DNA of 64,000 nucleotides from Paenibacillus spongiae (GTDB lineage: Bacteria > Bacillota > Bacilli > Paenibacillales > Paenibacillaceae), in assembly GCF_024734895.1 (NCBI RefSeq), contig NZ_CP091430.1, positions 3,118,501-3,182,500 of the forward strand. Reading direction: 5' to 3'. Positions 35,927-45,461 of this stretch are shown one piece after another. The notes below the pieces were generated by a model. The model searched no databases and had not been told where the DNA came from. It saw only the letters and a program-made list of their open reading frames with translations. The number at the start of each line of letters is the position of its first letter. Positions within the stretch are counted from its first letter, which is position 1. The translations under genes were made by a program, and so were the position numbers.

Positions 35927-38141
35927 ACGTCTGTATCATGTGAGACGGTCGCGATGGCTGCTTGCTGCGGGTATTGCGTTAATCGTGTTGATTGTATGTC
36001 TGCTCCTCCTTCCGCAGAAGCGTCTCCCGACCTTGGCTTCCCTGGGTTTGGAGCTTCCTGCTCCGGTCTTGCTGCCCGTCTTGTCAGGCGGAAACGGGTT
36101 GCCCAAGCAGGCGTTATCGGATGAAGAAGGCTATATAATGGCATTGGAGAATAAGCCGTATCGACTCTGGCTGCACCCGAAGACGGGTCAGATCGCGGTG
36201 GAGGAGAAGGCTACGGGATTGCGCTGGCGAAGTAACCCGCGGGAAGAAGACTTGTCCGGCGAGACGGTGAAAGGACTTCTGCTGTCCAACCTGAAATCGA
36301 CCTTTACGTTCGAGTACGCCAAGGACGGGAAGACGCAGCGGGAAATCGCCAATAGTGTGAATAAAAATATGGAAGTCGAATATATCGCGGGCGACGGCAT
36401 GGTACAGGCCACATACCGGTTCACGAAGCTGGCGCTTGGCATTGCGATTCAATATGCGCTCAATGAGCATGGACTGGTCGTCCGGATCCCGAGCGCCGGA
36501 ATCGAAGAGTCGGGAGACAGAAAGCTGTTAACGCTCAACCTGCTGCCGTATTTCGGCGCAGCGCCCGGCAGCTCGAAGGACGGCTATTTGTTCGTCCCCG
36601 ATGGCCCGGGCGGGCTGATCGTCTTTAACCAAGAACGGACCGTAGCCGAAGGAAAGCGATATACGCAGCCGGTCTACGGCTTCGAATCCGCCAACCGGAT
36701 CGTTACGGAATCGCAGCGTGAAACGATCAGTTATCCGGTATTCGGACTGAAGAATGCCGGGCAGGCCTATGCCGCAATTATTAGCGAAGGCGAGATGACG
36801 GCTAACATTAAAGCGATGCCGTCGGGCGAAGTGTCGAGCTTCCATTCTGCGAACGCGGAATTTGTATACCGCCAGGAATACGGTCAGCGGCTGAGCCGTT
36901 TGTCGGCACCGGTATCGATGATCCAGAAGGAACGGATCAAAAGGGACCGAGTCATCGAATATCGGCTGCTCAGCGGCCAATCGGCAGGTTATGTCGGCAT
37001 GGCGCAGGCTTATCGCAGCTACTTGCTGGAGACGAAGCAGCTCGGCAAGCCGCTAGCGCCGGCGAAGAGCATCCCGCTCGAGCTGACTTTGCTGGGAGGC
37101 AATGCGCGCAAAACGGCCTTCGGAACCTCGTTCGTTCCGGTTACGACGTTCCCGCAGGCGTCGGAAATTGTAGGCCGGCTCTCAGAAGCCGGTATAGCCG
37201 ACCTGCGGGTAACCTATGCAGGCTGGCTGGCTAATGGGGAATATCGAACCGGCACCGCGTTCGCCGTAGAAGATAAGCTGGGCGGCTACGCCGGTCTGAA
37301 GAAGCTTTCGTCGTTCTTCAAGGATAGGGGAATTACGACCTTCCGCCTGGAAGCGGATCTTGTTGATCTCATCAACTCTCGAACAGGGGCGCTGGCACGC
37401 GGGGAAGGGATTCGCAGCATTGATGGAACCGTTTATTACAACGATAATGGACATTTCCTCCTGAATCCGGTCCAAGGCATACGGCAGGCTGCCGATTGGT
37501 GGAGTGAGCTGCGCGGGCTTGGCGCGGACGGGATTCATTTCAATCAGATGGGCCGGCAGGTATTCCGCGATTACAATACTGATCAGCCGTTAGAACGCGA
37601 GGATACCGCTTTTTTATACATGGGGCTCTTCAATCACCTTCAAGAAGAGGGGGCCGACGTGTCGGTCAGCAGGGCGAATGCTTATGCGCTATCCGGCGTG
37701 GATCATATAGCGAATATGCCGATGAGCTCCAGCCATGATTTTATCATGGATGAGACGGTTCCATTCCTGCCCATCGTACTGCATGGATATGTGACTTACA
37801 GCGGAACGCCGGGAAACATGCGCGATTTGTTTGAGGAGGAGCGGCTCAAGGCCATTGAATATGGTGCGGTCCCATCCTTCCTTCTTACCTTTGATCCTCC
37901 GCGTCTGTTGAAGAATACGCCGACAAGAGGCATCTACAGCAGCGAATATGCGACTTGGGAGAAGCGGGTGCAGGAAGAGATGACGATGTTCGAACAGCTG
38001 GCTCCGGTTCTGAATCAAGAGATGACCGGTCACCGGAAGGCAGGCAAGGATGTGTACGTCACAACATATGCCGATGGTACCGAGGTTGAGGTTAATTACA
38101 GCAGCGGGTCATTCGAAGTGAGAGGGGGGAGCGTTCATTGA
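35919..38141 (+). CDS. Membrane-anchored DUF5696 protein, glycoside hydrolase-like
   Basis: 740-residue protein with a single N-terminal membrane helix (~13-31, LLAAGIALIVLIVCLLLLPQ) and the rest outside. The first ~300 residues after it are beta-rich (a galactose-mutarotase-like sandwich is likely: GYLFVPDGPGGLIVF). From about residue 350 to 690 the pattern fits a TIM barrel (IADLRVTYAGWLANG, RGITTFRLEADLVDLI, GADGIHFNQMGRQVFRDYN, YSGTPGNMRDLF). I recognise it as DUF5696, which resembles GH101/GH31-like barrels; DGIHFNQMG could carry catalytic residues but this is not proven. Gene overlaps on both sides (8 and 4 bases) tie it firmly to the transporter. Proposed role: trimming of bound glycan at the membrane before import. 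Confidence 0.75.
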   Translation: MIKRLYHVRRSRWLLAAGIALIVLIVCLLLLPQKRLPTLASLGLELPAPVLLPVLSGGNGLPKQALSDEEGYIMALENKPYRLWLHPKTGQIAVEEKATGLRWRSNPREEDLSGETVKGLLLSNLKSTFTFEYAKDGKTQREIANSVNKNMEVEYIAGDGMVQATYRFTKLALGIAIQYALNEHGLVVRIPSAGIEESGDRKLLTLNLLPYFGAAPGSSKDGYLFVPDGPGGLIVFNQERTVAEGKRYTQPVYGFESANRIVTESQRETISYPVFGLKNAGQAYAAIISEGEMTANIKAMPSGEVSSFHSANAEFVYRQEYGQRLSRLSAPVSMIQKERIKRDRVIEYRLLSGQSAGYVGMAQAYRSYLLETKQLGKPLAPAKSIPLELTLLGGNARKTAFGTSFVPVTTFPQASEIVGRLSEAGIADLRVTYAGWLANGEYRTGTAFAVEDKLGGYAGLKKLSSFFKDRGITTFRLEADLVDLINSRTGALARGEGIRSIDGTVYYNDNGHFLLNPVQGIRQAADWWSELRGLGADGIHFNQMGRQVFRDYNTDQPLEREDTAFLYMGLFNHLQEEGADVSVSRANAYALSGVDHIANMPMSSSHDFIMDETVPFLPIVLHGYVTYSGTPGNMRDLFEEERLKAIEYGAVPSFLLTFDPPRLLKNTPTRGIYSSEYATWEKRVQEEMTMFEQLAPVLNQEMTGHRKAGKDVYVTTYADGTEVEVNYSSGSFEVRGGSVH

Positions 38142-39046
38142 GTGCCGATCGGATCGAGGAGCTTAAGCGCAGGCGCCGGCAGCAGTGGCTCGAGGTGCTG
38201 CGTGAGCAGGGCTTGGGCTACCTGTTTATGGCGCCATGGGCAATTGGCTTTCTTGTGTTCATGGCGATTCCGCTTGGATGGTCGTTATACCTCACCTTTA
38301 ATAAAGTGAAGCTGACTCCGGAAGGGTTCGATTACGCATGGCGGGGGCTGGGCAACTTCCGCGATGCCCTGCTGCTGGATCATGTGTATCCCGTCAAGCT
38401 GCTGACCTATATACAGGAAGTTATTCTCATGATCCCCATTATCGTGATCTTTGCTCTGTTCGTCTCGCTTCTTCTCAATCAAAGCTTCCCGGGACGCTTC
38501 CTGTTCAGAGCGATCTTCTTCCTGCCGGTCATATTCGCTACGGGCCAGGTGTTGACGGAGCTGTTCAGCCAAGGAGCGGGGGAGCTGCCTTTCATTGACC
38601 AGTATAATGTAAAGCCGCTCGTCCAGCAGTATTTCGGGCCGCGGTTTGCCGAGCCGATTCTGGGTATTCTTGGCAAGGTCGTCATTATTCTATGGTACTC
38701 GGGCGTGCAAATTCTGATCTTCATTGCCGGCTTTCAGACGATCTCCAAATCGGTCTACGAAGCGGTCCGGATCGACGGCGCGACGCCGTGGGAAAGCTTC
38801 TGGAAAATTACGCTTCCGGGTGCCGTGCCGTTCATAGGCTTGAACGCGATCTATACGATCGTGGATCTGTTCACGTTCCCGCTCAATCCGGTGCTGGAGG
38901 AAATTAAGAGCAATATGTTTAAACCGGATACAGGGTACGGTTATGCAAGCGCGCTGGCGTGGATCTATTTTACCATCATATTTCTTCTGTTGAGCGTGGT
39001 TTTCCTGCTGATCCGCAAGGCTGCGCTTCGAAGGAGGCGGGTGTAA
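38138..39046 (+). CDS. Sugar ABC transporter permease 3 (MalF-like)
   Basis: 302-residue permease with six helices, the first at GYLFMAPWAIGFLVFMAIPL. The EAA loop is YEAVRIDGATPWESFWKITL then PGAVPF. It starts at a TTG that overlaps the stop of the DUF5696 gene by 4 bases. It forms the second permease pair of the locus with the next gene. No second ATPase is present. Confidence 0.9.
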   Translation: MSADRIEELKRRRRQQWLEVLREQGLGYLFMAPWAIGFLVFMAIPLGWSLYLTFNKVKLTPEGFDYAWRGLGNFRDALLLDHVYPVKLLTYIQEVILMIPIIVIFALFVSLLLNQSFPGRFLFRAIFFLPVIFATGQVLTELFSQGAGELPFIDQYNVKPLVQQYFGPRFAEPILGILGKVVIILWYSGVQILIFIAGFQTISKSVYEAVRIDGATPWESFWKITLPGAVPFIGLNAIYTIVDLFTFPLNPVLEEIKSNMFKPDTGYGYASALAWIYFTIIFLLLSVVFLLIRKAALRRRRV

Positions 39047-40029
39047 TGGTTGAGCTGGTTCAACGTTGGTCGGCGGCCAAGAACAAGATCCGCCAAGTAT
39101 GGATCGGCCGTAAAGCGCAGAAGGTGAAGCGTCTCATCATCGGCCAATATCTCAACGACGGCTTGATGGCCAAGGCAGTCATATGCATGATGCTGTCTTT
39201 CATTGCCTATTTATATTTGCAGCCGCTGCTGTACATGGTCACGACGATGGTGAAGCCGCTCAGTGACCTGCTCGATCCGACGATCAAGTGGATTCCGCGG
39301 AGCCTTGATTGGTCCAATCTGAAGAAGGCGTGGTATGGGCTGCAATACCCGGAGGCCTTCCGCAATACGTTGATCATCGCTCTTATCTGCTCGATCTTCC
39401 AAGTCTGCATCTGCGCGATTACGGGCTATGCGTTGGCACGGCTGCGTTTCTTCGGAAGGAACTTCGCTTTCTTCCTGATTATCTTATCGTTCATGGTACC
39501 GCCGCAAATCATCATCATCCCGCTGTACAGCATCTATGGGGAACTGGGATGGCTGAACACGCCGCTCGTTTTTCTAATTCCGGCGTTATTCGGCCAAGGG
39601 CTGCGAAGCGCCTTGTTCATCATTATCTTTCGCCAATTCTTCTCCACGCTTCCAAAAGCATTGGAGGAGGCAGCCAAGGTGGATGGCGCATCGGGATTCT
39701 ATTTGTTCGCACGGATCATGCTGCCGTTGGCCCGGCCCGCGGCACTAGTCGTCTTTCTGTTCTCGTTCATCTGGTATTGGAACATGTATTACGAGCCTTC
39801 GATGTTTCTGAACAGCAGCTTCACGCCGCTGTCCATTCGCCTGAATAATTTGGAGGCGGTCCTGCTCGGGCCCGATATGAGCGGAGTGAAAATCACGGCG
39901 CAGAATCCGATCACCGAAGGTACGAAGATGGCAGGGGCATTCATGATCATTGCGCCGCCATTACTAGTGTATATGATCGCCCAGCGGTGGTTCGTCGAGA
40001 GTATCGACCGGACTGGGCTGGTGGAATAG
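39046..40029 (+). CDS. Sugar ABC transporter permease 4 (MalG-like)
   Basis: 327-residue permease. A longer frame reaches back to 38959, but the ATG at 39046 has AAGGAGG upstream and overlaps the previous stop by one base (TAATG), so it is preferred. An unusually long basic N-terminal tail (~50 residues) precedes the first helix at AVICMMLSFIAYLYLQPLL. The EAA loop is LEEAAKVDGASGFYLFARIM then LPLARPA. It completes the second permease pair. Confidence 0.9.
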   Translation: MVELVQRWSAAKNKIRQVWIGRKAQKVKRLIIGQYLNDGLMAKAVICMMLSFIAYLYLQPLLYMVTTMVKPLSDLLDPTIKWIPRSLDWSNLKKAWYGLQYPEAFRNTLIIALICSIFQVCICAITGYALARLRFFGRNFAFFLIILSFMVPPQIIIIPLYSIYGELGWLNTPLVFLIPALFGQGLRSALFIIIFRQFFSTLPKALEEAAKVDGASGFYLFARIMLPLARPAALVVFLFSFIWYWNMYYEPSMFLNSSFTPLSIRLNNLEAVLLGPDMSGVKITAQNPITEGTKMAGAFMIIAPPLLVYMIAQRWFVESIDRTGLVE

Positions 40030-40400
40030 AACCGCGCCGACGAACGAGAGGCTTGGCAAGTCGGCGGTGATCAGGCAAGCGACGAAAGGGGGGACGTTCG
40101 TAACGGGATGGAGCGCACGGACGGGTACCGGCAAGAGAGGTATTCGTCCGCCGAACGGCGAGAAATCGCCCATATGAGGAAGGAGGCATCCCTTGTACCT
40201 GCGGCCTGGACCGCCCGCGCAAGGGAATACGAACAAGGGAGAGGACCGTTCAATTTCTCGATGACGGCGTCGCCTGGGGACCGTCTTATCCGTTCTCCTG
40301 GTCGAACGGCGTCTGACCGTCGTGACGTAATTCGTCCCGACAAGCGGCGGCGGCTAGATGAATCATGCGCCATTACGAATAATAGGAGGATTGTCAAAGG
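40030..40400. other. GC-rich gap before the giant secreted protein gene
   Basis: 371 bases. A 98-codon frame (40108-40404) ends in an ATGA overlap with the next gene, but its product is rich in Arg and Ser and looks like chance coding. Another frame ends with QFLDDGVAWGPSYPFSWSNG and a stop at 40316, which looks more protein-like, so part of a decayed gene may lie here. No terminator or promoter is evident, so read-through from the permease genes is possible. Confidence 0.35.
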
Positions 40401-43400
40401 ATGAGAAAATGGATTTCTGGCTTATTGGCGGCGATGCTGCTTGCGTCGCTGTTCGCCTCGGCCGCGCTGGCCGACGATTCGGGGAGCGATACGGGCGCAC
40501 CGTCCGTGATTCGCACGACATTTCAAACCCAACTGGGCTACACCGATCAATACGACGTAAAGTCGGACGCCGTTATGGTGTATGCGACCAAAGCTGAAGG
40601 CTTGGCCGAGCTTATCCGTTCCTGGAAGGACAGAGGCTACCGCGTGGATGCGATGATCTCGATCAGCCACGACTGGGAAGGGATCTACGAGCTCGGAACG
40701 CTGAGCGGCGAGCCGCATCCGGAAGTGGTGCAAACGCGCAAGGACGGAAGCGATTTCCGCCATGTCGACCCTCGCACCGGTTACGTGACGCCGACGCAAG
40801 GATGGAATGATTACGTGCTCGACATCGCGAAGCGAACGGTCGACGAGGGCGCCCACGCGATCGTGTTCGAGGAGCCGGAATATTGGACCGAAGCCGGCTA
40901 CGAAGGCGCCTTCAAAAGTGAATGGCAGGCCTACTACGGGGAACCTTGGGAGGATCCCGCCTCGTCCGAACAGGCGAGATACAAGAGCGAGAAGCTGAAA
41001 TCGTATTTGTATACCCGCTCGCTTGACTATATCTCATCGGAGCTGAAGGCCTACAAGCCCGGCATCGAAGTATGGGTCGCTTCGCATAGCACGGTCAATT
41101 ACAACAGCTACGGCATCGTTGCCGCCAACATTGCCTATTACGACCTTCCCGGCATCGACGGCTTTATCGGCCAGGCCTGGTCGGATACGGCCCGTTATCC
41201 GATCCCGTTCGAAGGCGCACAGCAAGAACGCGTATTCGATTCGGCTTATCTGGAATATTCGTCTCTGAGCGAGCTGCAGACGCCCGGGGACGGCAAATCG
41301 TTCTACGCGCTGGCCGATCCGAAAGCGGACGACCCGAATTTGGCGAACGGCTGGGATCAGGTCGAGTCATACTATAAGCAGACGATTTCCGCCCAATTCC
41401 TGCAACCGAAAATCGAGAAGTTCGAAATCATGCCGTGGCCGTCCCGCGCGTTCGTGCCGGCGCCGATGGCCTACAAGACGGTTCAGATGAACATATTCGA
41501 AGCGTCCAAAGCGATTCACGGGCAGCCGTACCGGATGGAGGCCGGTTCGCCCGGCGTCACCTTCTTGATCTCCGATACGATGACGTATCAGCGCGGCGCT
41601 GCGCCGACAGCGGCTTCCGAGGCCATGTACGGCCCGACGGCGCCGCTCGTTGCGAAGGGCATCCCGGTCCGGGTGCTCCCCGTCGAACGGGTGTCGGCAA
41701 CGGCGCTGGCCGATACGAAGGTGCTCGTCATGAGCTACGATTCGTGGAAGCCGTTGAAAGCGTCGTACAATCAAGCGATCGCCGACTGGGTGAAGCAAGG
41801 CGGCGTGCTGCTCTATTTGGGCGGCGAGAACAGTTTCCAAAACGTCGGCGAATGGTGGGACGACTCCGGCATCGGAAGCCCGCAGCAGGATTTGTGGAAC
41901 AAGCTCGGGTTAACGATCTCGAATCCGACCGCGGAGGCCGTCGCGCAGCGTGAAGCGACGCTTCAGCCGACCGCGGCCGCGCAGGCGATCGACGGGGGGC
42001 AGACGGCGAGCATCCCGAAGCGGTACGCGCTCACTTCCTACGCGTTGTCTGGCGACGCGGAGCCGTTGTATACGCATGACGGGCATACCGTTTCCTTCCG
42101 GCAAACAGCCGGACAGGGACAGGTTATCTATTTCGGCGCGTCGCCGGGATACTTCTCCTCCAGCGACAAGGCGGCCCGATTGCTGCGCGGCTTGACCAAG
42201 TACGCGCTCGGCCAAGCGGGCGCCGCCTATGCCGAGTCGAATACGATGACGGCTTACCGGGGTCCGATCGTTGCCGTGCAATCCATGGAGCAGCCGGCCG
42301 TCATTCCAGGCCGCTATATCGATTTGTGGGATCCGCGGCTTGGCGTCGTCGACGACAAGACGATTCTGGCCGGTTCCAGCGCGTTGTTGTACGACATTGC
42401 CGACATCGATACGTCCGCGGCACCCAGAGTTTATTTCGCCAACGGGGAAATAACGAACAAACGGGAGACGGCTGCCGAGACCGTGGTGACGGTGTCAGGG
42501 CCGAAGGATGCGCAAGCGGCCGTGAGATTGGGGTCGGCCAATCGGTATCCGCAGCAAGTGACGGCAACCGACGCCGAGGGACAACCGGCAGCCGTTCGCG
42601 CCGAATGGGAGAACGCCAGCCGTACGCTGCTCGTGCAGTTCGAGCATCAGTCGAAGGGCGTAACGGTGCGCGTCGATTGGTCGACGCAGGCGGTCCCCGA
42701 TTCGCCGCAACAGCAGCTCGGCGAATTCGTCATTCGCACGAACAATGGCAACGAGGATGCTCCCTACAAGGGCACCTTTGTCGGCGAGGTCGGTTCGACG
42801 AACGAGTTCCGCTTCGCCGACGGCACGAGCAAGATGGTCTACAGATTGAACTTGAACGAATTTCCGCAAGGCGAACTGATGCTGGAACTGGCCAACAACT
42901 TCACGGTCGAGCTGTCGCCTGACGGGGCGGCCTGGGAGGAGATACTGAACGCTCAGGCGATGACGGGACACGATGAGCACAACATGGGCAACCGGGATAA
43001 ATACGCGGTCGATACGGAGGGGCATACGGCAGCCGATGGAACGATCTATGTCCGCATCGGCGATGCTTCAACCGGCGACGGATGGGGAGGCGCGCTGTTC
43101 GGCATCTATGTTCGCTATATGCAGCAGGTGTCTCCACTCGGCTTGTCGCATCAGCCGGACCGGGCGGATTTGACCGGTGAACGGCCTGCGCAGATGAACG
43201 TGCTCGTGACGAACCGGAGCGGGCAGACACAGCAGGTCGAGCTGGAAGCGATTCCGATTGTTCAGCCGATGGAGCTGGTTTCCTTCGTTCCGGGTACCGC
43301 GGATGAATCGCCTTATTTGATCAAGGACCATCAGACTGGCGTTAACGCGGGCAACTTCCGCTTTACCGACGGAGAACGGTATGCGATCTATAAATTCGTC

Positions 43401-45098
43401 TTGCCGGAAGGGATCAATGAACCGAGACTGTCCCTCGATATCGGCAATCAGTTTGAGATCGCGTTCGCAAAAGGCTTGACCATTCAGCCGGACGATCCGC
43501 AGTGGGCGCTCGTCGCATCCGATTGGACGGTCGCGGATCGGGAGCTTCAGCCGGTGACCGATCTCGGGAACCGCAAGGTACGCAGCTACGACGTCGGCGA
43601 TTATGCGACGGGCGATCGCGTGCTTTACGTGAAAATATCTGACAGCTTCCCGGAAGACGGACATGGCGCGCTTCTGTCGAAAGCGGCCCTGTCCGGCGAA
43701 AGGACGGTGCCGCTGGATGTGACGGCAACGCCGTCGCGGTTCGAGCTCGGCTCCGCTCAATCGAAAGTCGTCGCGGTTACGCTGGCGGCGACGGACGATA
43801 CGCCTGCCGGAGAGTACAGGCTGAAGCTGAAAGCGACGTCCGGAGCAGGGGAGGCGGTCCACGCGCTGCCTGTCGGCGTCAGGCAAGGGGTACCCTCGTA
43901 TAGCGCACGTCAAGCGGAAACGGACATCGCGATCGACGGCGTCGTTTCCGCCGGCGAATGGGACGGAGCCGAAGAAATCAATGTATCCCCCGAATCGCCG
44001 GCCGTGAAGAAGCACGGCAAAGTATGGGGAGCCATTGCGGACGGCGCCGATTTGACGAGCCGCTATAAAATCAAATGGGATGCCGAGTATCTGTATTTGC
44101 TGGAGCAGCGGACGGACAACGTCATCCATTTCACGAATACCGGCGCGCAAATGTACTTGTCGGATGCGACCATGCTGTTTCTGGATATCGATCGCAATAA
44201 ATCCGGCAGCGGATATCGCGACGGCGACTTTGCGATCATGGTGACGCCGGGCGGCGTCAAGGGCGCCGAGAATCCGCATGTCTTCATCCGCGAAGGTCAT
44301 GACAACGGCGTTCGAGAGTATGCCTACGATGGCGGCGAGGTCGCCGCGCAAGCGACGGACGGCGGTTATACGCTTGAACTGGCGATTCCCTGGAGCGACT
44401 TGAACGTTTATCCGTTTACGCCGAAGGGCGGCGCCGCGATCGGCATGTCGCTGCTGGCGACCGATAACGACGATCAGGATGGCAATGCGAAGTGGGGGCA
44501 AGCGATGTGGGCCGGCGACGGTGACAATCAGGCGCTATGGGCGGATATGACGTTCAACGGCGCTGAGAGGCTGGAGATGACCTTGCCGTCCGAGCTGGCG
44601 GTCGGCGCAAGCGCCGATGCCGCCTTGCAAGTGGTATTCAGCGACGGAACCGTAAAACCGGCTGCCGGCGAGCTGACCTTCGTCAGCAGCGATGCGGGCG
44701 TGGCAGCTGTTGACGCCGCAACCGGCAAAGTGACGGGCGTCAAGCGGGGCGAAGCGGTCATAGCGGTTACTTCATCTCGCTACCTGGGCCTGATAGGAGA
44801 GTTCCGAATCGTCATTGAGCCCGTGCTGCGAAGCATCAGCATCCAGCTGCCCTCTCCTTTGCAGGCGGGCAGAAGCGACTATGCAATCGTAATCGGCCAT
44901 TATAACGACGGTATCGACAGCCGCATCACGGAAGGGCTTGCCTTTAGCAGCGAGAAAACAAAAGTGGCGACGGTGGATGCCGATACCGGCCTGATCCGTG
45001 CGATCAAGCCCGGCAATTCGCGCATAACGGCGTCCGTTATCGGCATAGACGCCATGAAGGCGACCGCCAAGCTGCTCGTCCATCCGGCGAAACCTTGA
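40401..45098 (+). CDS. Giant secreted multidomain protein (glycosidase-like barrel, CBM9-like, Big2 domains)
   Basis: 1565-residue exported protein, AGGAGG 10 bases before the ATG. Residues 1-24 are a Sec signal peptide ending ASAALA. Residues ~35-350 look like a TIM barrel of glycosidase type; the acidic pair in HAIVFEEPEYW (E157, E158) is a candidate active site. Residues ~420-480 resemble a glutamine-amidotransferase-like or beta-galactosidase trimerisation fold (VLVMSYDSWKPL, LLYLGGENSF). Two similar beta domains follow (~774-904 and ~956-1097; both with FRFADGTSKMVYRL-type segments and IYVRIGD/LYVKISD ends). Residues ~1163-1387 resemble CBM9 (IAIDGVVSAGEWDGAEEIN). Two Big2 Ig-like domains end the protein. 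There is no sortase motif, SLH domain or membrane tail. It probably degrades the glycan taken up by the upstream transporter. Substrate unknown. Confidence 0.8.
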   Translation: MRKWISGLLAAMLLASLFASAALADDSGSDTGAPSVIRTTFQTQLGYTDQYDVKSDAVMVYATKAEGLAELIRSWKDRGYRVDAMISISHDWEGIYELGTLSGEPHPEVVQTRKDGSDFRHVDPRTGYVTPTQGWNDYVLDIAKRTVDEGAHAIVFEEPEYWTEAGYEGAFKSEWQAYYGEPWEDPASSEQARYKSEKLKSYLYTRSLDYISSELKAYKPGIEVWVASHSTVNYNSYGIVAANIAYYDLPGIDGFIGQAWSDTARYPIPFEGAQQERVFDSAYLEYSSLSELQTPGDGKSFYALADPKADDPNLANGWDQVESYYKQTISAQFLQPKIEKFEIMPWPSRAFVPAPMAYKTVQMNIFEASKAIHGQPYRMEAGSPGVTFLISDTMTYQRGAAPTAASEAMYGPTAPLVAKGIPVRVLPVERVSATALADTKVLVMSYDSWKPLKASYNQAIADWVKQGGVLLYLGGENSFQNVGEWWDDSGIGSPQQDLWNKLGLTISNPTAEAVAQREATLQPTAAAQAIDGGQTASIPKRYALTSYALSGDAEPLYTHDGHTVSFRQTAGQGQVIYFGASPGYFSSSDKAARLLRGLTKYALGQAGAAYAESNTMTAYRGPIVAVQSMEQPAVIPGRYIDLWDPRLGVVDDKTILAGSSALLYDIADIDTSAAPRVYFANGEITNKRETAAETVVTVSGPKDAQAAVRLGSANRYPQQVTATDAEGQPAAVRAEWENASRTLLVQFEHQSKGVTVRVDWSTQAVPDSPQQQLGEFVIRTNNGNEDAPYKGTFVGEVGSTNEFRFADGTSKMVYRLNLNEFPQGELMLELANNFTVELSPDGAAWEEILNAQAMTGHDEHNMGNRDKYAVDTEGHTAADGTIYVRIGDASTGDGWGGALFGIYVRYMQQVSPLGLSHQPDRADLTGERPAQMNVLVTNRSGQTQQVELEAIPIVQPMELVSFVPGTADESPYLIKDHQTGVNAGNFRFTDGERYAIYKFVLPEGINEPRLSLDIGNQFEIAFAKGLTIQPDDPQWALVASDWTVADRELQPVTDLGNRKVRSYDVGDYATGDRVLYVKISDSFPEDGHGALLSKAALSGERTVPLDVTATPSRFELGSAQSKVVAVTLAATDDTPAGEYRLKLKATSGAGEAVHALPVGVRQGVPSYSARQAETDIAIDGVVSAGEWDGAEEINVSPESPAVKKHGKVWGAIADGADLTSRYKIKWDAEYLYLLEQRTDNVIHFTNTGAQMYLSDATMLFLDIDRNKSGSGYRDGDFAIMVTPGGVKGAENPHVFIREGHDNGVREYAYDGGEVAAQATDGGYTLELAIPWSDLNVYPFTPKGGAAIGMSLLATDNDDQDGNAKWGQAMWAGDGDNQALWADMTFNGAERLEMTLPSELAVGASADAALQVVFSDGTVKPAAGELTFVSSDAGVAAVDAATGKVTGVKRGEAVIAVTSSRYLGLIGEFRIVIEPVLRSISIQLPSPLQAGRSDYAIVIGHYNDGIDSRITEGLAFSSEKTKVATVDADTGLIRAIKPGNSRITASVIGIDAMKATAKLLVHPAKP

Positions 45099-45461
45099 CA
45101 AGGAGCTTTCCCGGTTGAGCCGGCGCCAATCGCCCAGTCGTAGCGAATCGCTGCCTTGATCATCATTCCATGATCTGATCCGAACGGAACATGTATGCAA
45201 CCAGCCGAAAATGCGGGGCCTATTCCATCGGAATAGCGCCCCGCTTTCTTCTAAACTATTCGATGATCAGCCCGGTCTTAACGGTAACCCATCAGATACA
45301 TCCGTCTCATCGCAGTACGGACATCGTCCAATGTTCCGGCGATGAAGCTTGTATAGCGGATGCCTCGTTTCATCGTTCATGTGATATCATTATGAATTAA
45401 TGGATGCTGCGCAATAGATCGTATACTAGAAAATCTGACTCATAGAGCGAATTGAAGGGTA
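45099..45461. other. Intergenic region after the giant secreted protein
   Basis: 363 bases with no gene seen apart from the terminator at 45213-45250. A 69-codon frame at 45191 overlaps that terminator and is not credible. Confidence 0.5.
45213..45250 (+). terminator. Terminator of the central locus
   Basis: A long stem (GCGGGGC-CTATTCC / GGAATAG-C-GCCCCGC, one bulge) with a 3-base loop followed by TTTCTTCT, about 115 bases after the giant gene. Confidence 0.9.

Noticed and set aside
43068-44501. A 477-codon minus-strand frame inside the giant secreted protein gene
   Set aside because: GC-rich coding DNA gives long antisense frames; the product is Arg/His-rich and has no family features, while the plus frame shows clear domains.
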